Shown: in pieces, positions 5,397 through 6,666 of the stretch | How positions within the stretch are numbered: the stretch's first letter is position 1 | Layout: each line of letters begins with the position of its first letter | Source: an uncultured Treponema sp. | Lineage (GTDB): Bacteria; Spirochaetota; Spirochaetia; Treponematales; Treponemataceae | Reading direction: 5' to 3' | Length of the DNA stretch: 6,666 bases | NCBI GenBank assembly: GCA_905372265.1 | Contig: CAJPOL010000091.1 | Coordinates: 1-6,666, forward strand | Program-made: the position numbers and the translations under genes | The notes under the pieces: model-generated | Database searches by the model: none | Told to the model about the DNA's origin: nothing | Seen by the model: the letters and a program-made list of their open reading frames with translations, nothing else

Positions 5397-6503
5397 TTAT
5401 ACGTTAAACTTAAAGAAGATGATATCGCCGTCTTGCACAATATATTCTTTGCCTTCCTGACGGTAGCGGCCTGCTTCTTTAATTTTTTGTTCGGAACCGT
5501 ATTTGGTAAAATCGTCAAAACTGTATACTTCGGCTTTGATAAAGCCCCGTTCAAAATCGGTATGAATAACGCCTGCCGCCTGAGGAGCAGTATCGCCTGC
5601 ATGGATAGTCCATGCGCGGCATTCATCTTTTCCGGCGGTAAAAAAGGTACGCAACCCGATTAAATGGTAAGCGGCATGGGCAAGCGTAGCCAATCCTGAG
5701 ACTTTTAATCCGATTTCTTCCATAAAGGCGCTTCGCTCTTCTTCATCTTCAATATCGGCAAGCTCCGCTTCAAATTTTCCGCAAATGACAACCGTTTCAG
5801 CGCCCTCCGCTGCGGCAATCTTTTTTACCGCTTCGATATATGCGTTCCCGTTTTTAATGCCGTTTTCATCGACATTGCATACATAGAGCTGAGGCTTCAT
5901 GGTAATAAGATGCGTGTCATATATGACCGCCTGTTCCTCGTCAGTCAGCTCGGCAAGGCGCGCCCCTTTGCCGTTTTCGAGCAGCGGTTTGATTTTTGCA
6001 ATAGCGCTCATTGCGATTGCCGCTTCTTTTTGCATTTCTTTTCCCATGCGGGTCGCCTTTTCGGCGCGTTCGGCACGTTTTTCCAGCGAAGCGAGATCGG
6101 CAAGCGCCAGTTCAATATTGATGGTTTCAATATCGGAGGCGGGATCGACTTTATTGGCAACATGAATGACATCGGGATCGTCAAAACAGCGGACAACATG
6201 GGCGATAACGCTTACTTCACGGATGTGAGAAAGAAACTGATTACCGAGTCCTTCCCCTTGAGAAGCGCCCTTGACGAGTCCTGCAATATCGACAAACTCG
6301 ACTGTTGCCGGAATAGTCCGTGCCGGTTCAAAAAAATGCGAAAGCCGGAGGAGCCGCTCGTCCGGTAGATCGACAATGCCGACATTAGGATTTATGGTGC
6401 AGAAAGGATAGTTTGCAGCTTCTGCGGGCGCGTGTGTTAGTGCTGAAAAGATAGTTGATTTGCCGACATTGGGCAGGCCGACAATACCGCAGTTGAGAGC
6501 CAT
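5397..6503 (-). CDS. ychF: YchF/OLA1-family redox-regulated ATPase/GTPase
   Basis: A 368-residue protein, very close to the 363 of E. coli YchF. The G1 loop GLPNVGKST is at 9-17, the switch I threonine is Thr36 within CTINPNVG, and G3 is DIAGLVKGASQGEGLGN at 72-88, with Leu in place of the usual catalytic Gln, as in the family. The G4 motif is NVDE at 210-213 rather than NKxD, which is the reason this family prefers ATP. Residues about 120-200 form the helical domain, and about 282-365 the TGS domain with the RTFFTAGKDECRAWTI and ERGFIKAEV blocks. The protein binds ribosomes and is linked to stress responses. The start at 6503 has GAGG six bases upstream and a good promoter at 6534-6562. It is the first gene of the three-gene operon. 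Function is a firm family call; the role in this organism is inferred. Confidence 0.97.
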   Translation of the reverse strand: MALNCGIVGLPNVGKSTIFSALTHAPAEAANYPFCTINPNVGIVDLPDERLLRLSHFFEPARTIPATVEFVDIAGLVKGASQGEGLGNQFLSHIREVSVIAHVVRCFDDPDVIHVANKVDPASDIETINIELALADLASLEKRAERAEKATRMGKEMQKEAAIAMSAIAKIKPLLENGKGARLAELTDEEQAVIYDTHLITMKPQLYVCNVDENGIKNGNAYIEAVKKIAAAEGAETVVICGKFEAELADIEDEEERSAFMEEIGLKVSGLATLAHAAYHLIGLRTFFTAGKDECRAWTIHAGDTAPQAAGVIHTDFERGFIKAEVYSFDDFTKYGSEQKIKEAGRYRQEGKEYIVQDGDIIFFKFNV

Positions 6504-6509
6504 GGAAAA

Positions 6510-6513
6510 CCTC
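6510..6513 (-). promoter_or_regulatory. Ribosome binding site of ychF
   Basis: GAGG on the minus strand, six bases upstream of the ATG at 6503. It supports this start, which also gives the standard MALNCGIVGLPN N-terminus. Confidence 0.7.
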
Positions 6514-6533
6514 GTATATTAAAGAGTGGCCCT

Positions 6534-6562
6534 ATTGTATACGCAAGCGGAATAAAAGTCAA
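6534..6562 (-). promoter_or_regulatory. Sigma70-type promoter of the ychF operon
   Basis: On the minus strand, TTGACT (-35, 6562-6557) and TACAAT (-10, 6539-6534) are separated by exactly 17 bases (five of six consensus bases in each box). Transcription should begin near 6526-6528, leaving a leader of about 24 bases. Its -35 box lies ten bases from the oppositely oriented -35 box of the plus-strand promoter. Confidence 0.75.
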
Positions 6563-6572
6563 AGGCGCCGCA

Positions 6573-6601
6573 TTGACAAAAATGTAAATTCTGCGTATCC
6601 T
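6573..6601 (+). promoter_or_regulatory. Sigma70-type promoter of the right-hand plus-strand gene
   Basis: A perfect TTGACA (-35, 6573-6578) is followed after 17 bases by TATCCT (-10, 6596-6601, four of six consensus). A better -10 sequence, TATAGT at 6602-6607, is too far (23 bases) to pair with this -35. Transcription would start near 6608 and reach the gene beginning at 6639. Confidence 0.65.
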
Positions 6602-6638
6602 TATAGTAGTGTACATAAAAGGAGAGCTGCCAATAATC

Positions 6639-6666
6639 ATGAAACGTACATTATCTTCCATTATAC
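6639..6666 (+). CDS. Start of an unidentified protein gene, cut by the window end
   Basis: Only nine codons are visible (MKRTLSSII). Support comes from the promoter at 6573-6601 and an AGGAG at 6620-6624, although its 14-base spacing to the ATG is longer than usual. A short positively charged start followed by a hydrophobic run is compatible with a signal peptide, so an exported or envelope protein is possible. Nothing more can be said about identity. Confidence 0.5.

Noticed and set aside
5360..5626. N-terminal extension of the dipeptidase to 5626
   Set aside because: The extra 89 codons lie mainly inside ychF in another frame, have no family resemblance, and would bury the catalytic Cys that should be near the N-terminus. 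The ATG at 5359 has a proper ribosome site.
5910..6368. Open frame of 152 codons on the plus strand
   Set aside because: It is antisense to ychF, whose G1, G3, G4 and TGS motifs are intact, so this is a shadow frame.
1..6666. CRISPR array, insertion sequence or prophage genes
   Set aside because: No regularly spaced direct repeats, transposase motifs or phage proteins are seen; all complete genes are ordinary chromosomal families.

Overview
This 6.7 kb window is compact bacterial chromosome with moderate G+C (by eye a little under half). It holds five complete protein-coding genes, all on the minus strand, and two genes cut by the window edges, both on the plus strand. The family mix (a CsgG-like surface-lipoprotein type gene, a flotillin of the FloT/YuaG type, a cytoplasmic C69 dipeptidase and a YchF GTPase) and the protein style suggest a host-associated spirochaete such as Treponema. 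That is an impression from family resemblance, not a demonstrated assignment. There are no RNA genes, insertion sequences, phage genes or CRISPR arrays.

Layout: (1) 1-684, plus strand, the C-terminal part of a CsgG/LpoB-like protein. (2) 685-827, a convergent intergenic gap crowded with inverted repeats, probably a bidirectional terminator. (3) 828-2846, minus strand, a two-gene unit in which a flotillin-like SPFH protein is followed 48 bases later by a YhcH/YjgK/YiaL (DUF386) protein. (4) 2847-3121, a 275-base non-coding gap with the flotillin leader, a GC-rich hairpin and a large imperfect hairpin of 11-bp arms that can also fold another way. (5) 3122-6503, minus strand, a tight three-gene operon: ychF GTPase, C69-family dipeptidase, short-chain dehydrogenase. 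The last two are fused as TAAATG with no spacer. (6) 6504-6638, a divergent promoter region with two good sigma70-type promoters whose -35 boxes lie back to back. It drives ychF leftward and a new plus-strand gene that starts at 6639 and runs off the window.

Functional reading: the ychF operon joins a translation-associated or stress-associated ATPase/GTPase to peptide turnover and a small-molecule oxidoreductase, a housekeeping-like grouping with no obvious single pathway. The flotillin pair is the more unusual arrangement: bacterial flotillins are commonly accompanied by an NfeD-type partner, which is not present here, and the downstream neighbour is instead a cupin-like sugar-anomerase-family protein. 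I see no clear undescribed multi-gene system. The points most worth following are the flotillin-YhcH pairing, the structured intergenic elements at 2976-3087 and 697-811, and the symmetric divergent promoter at 6534-6601.
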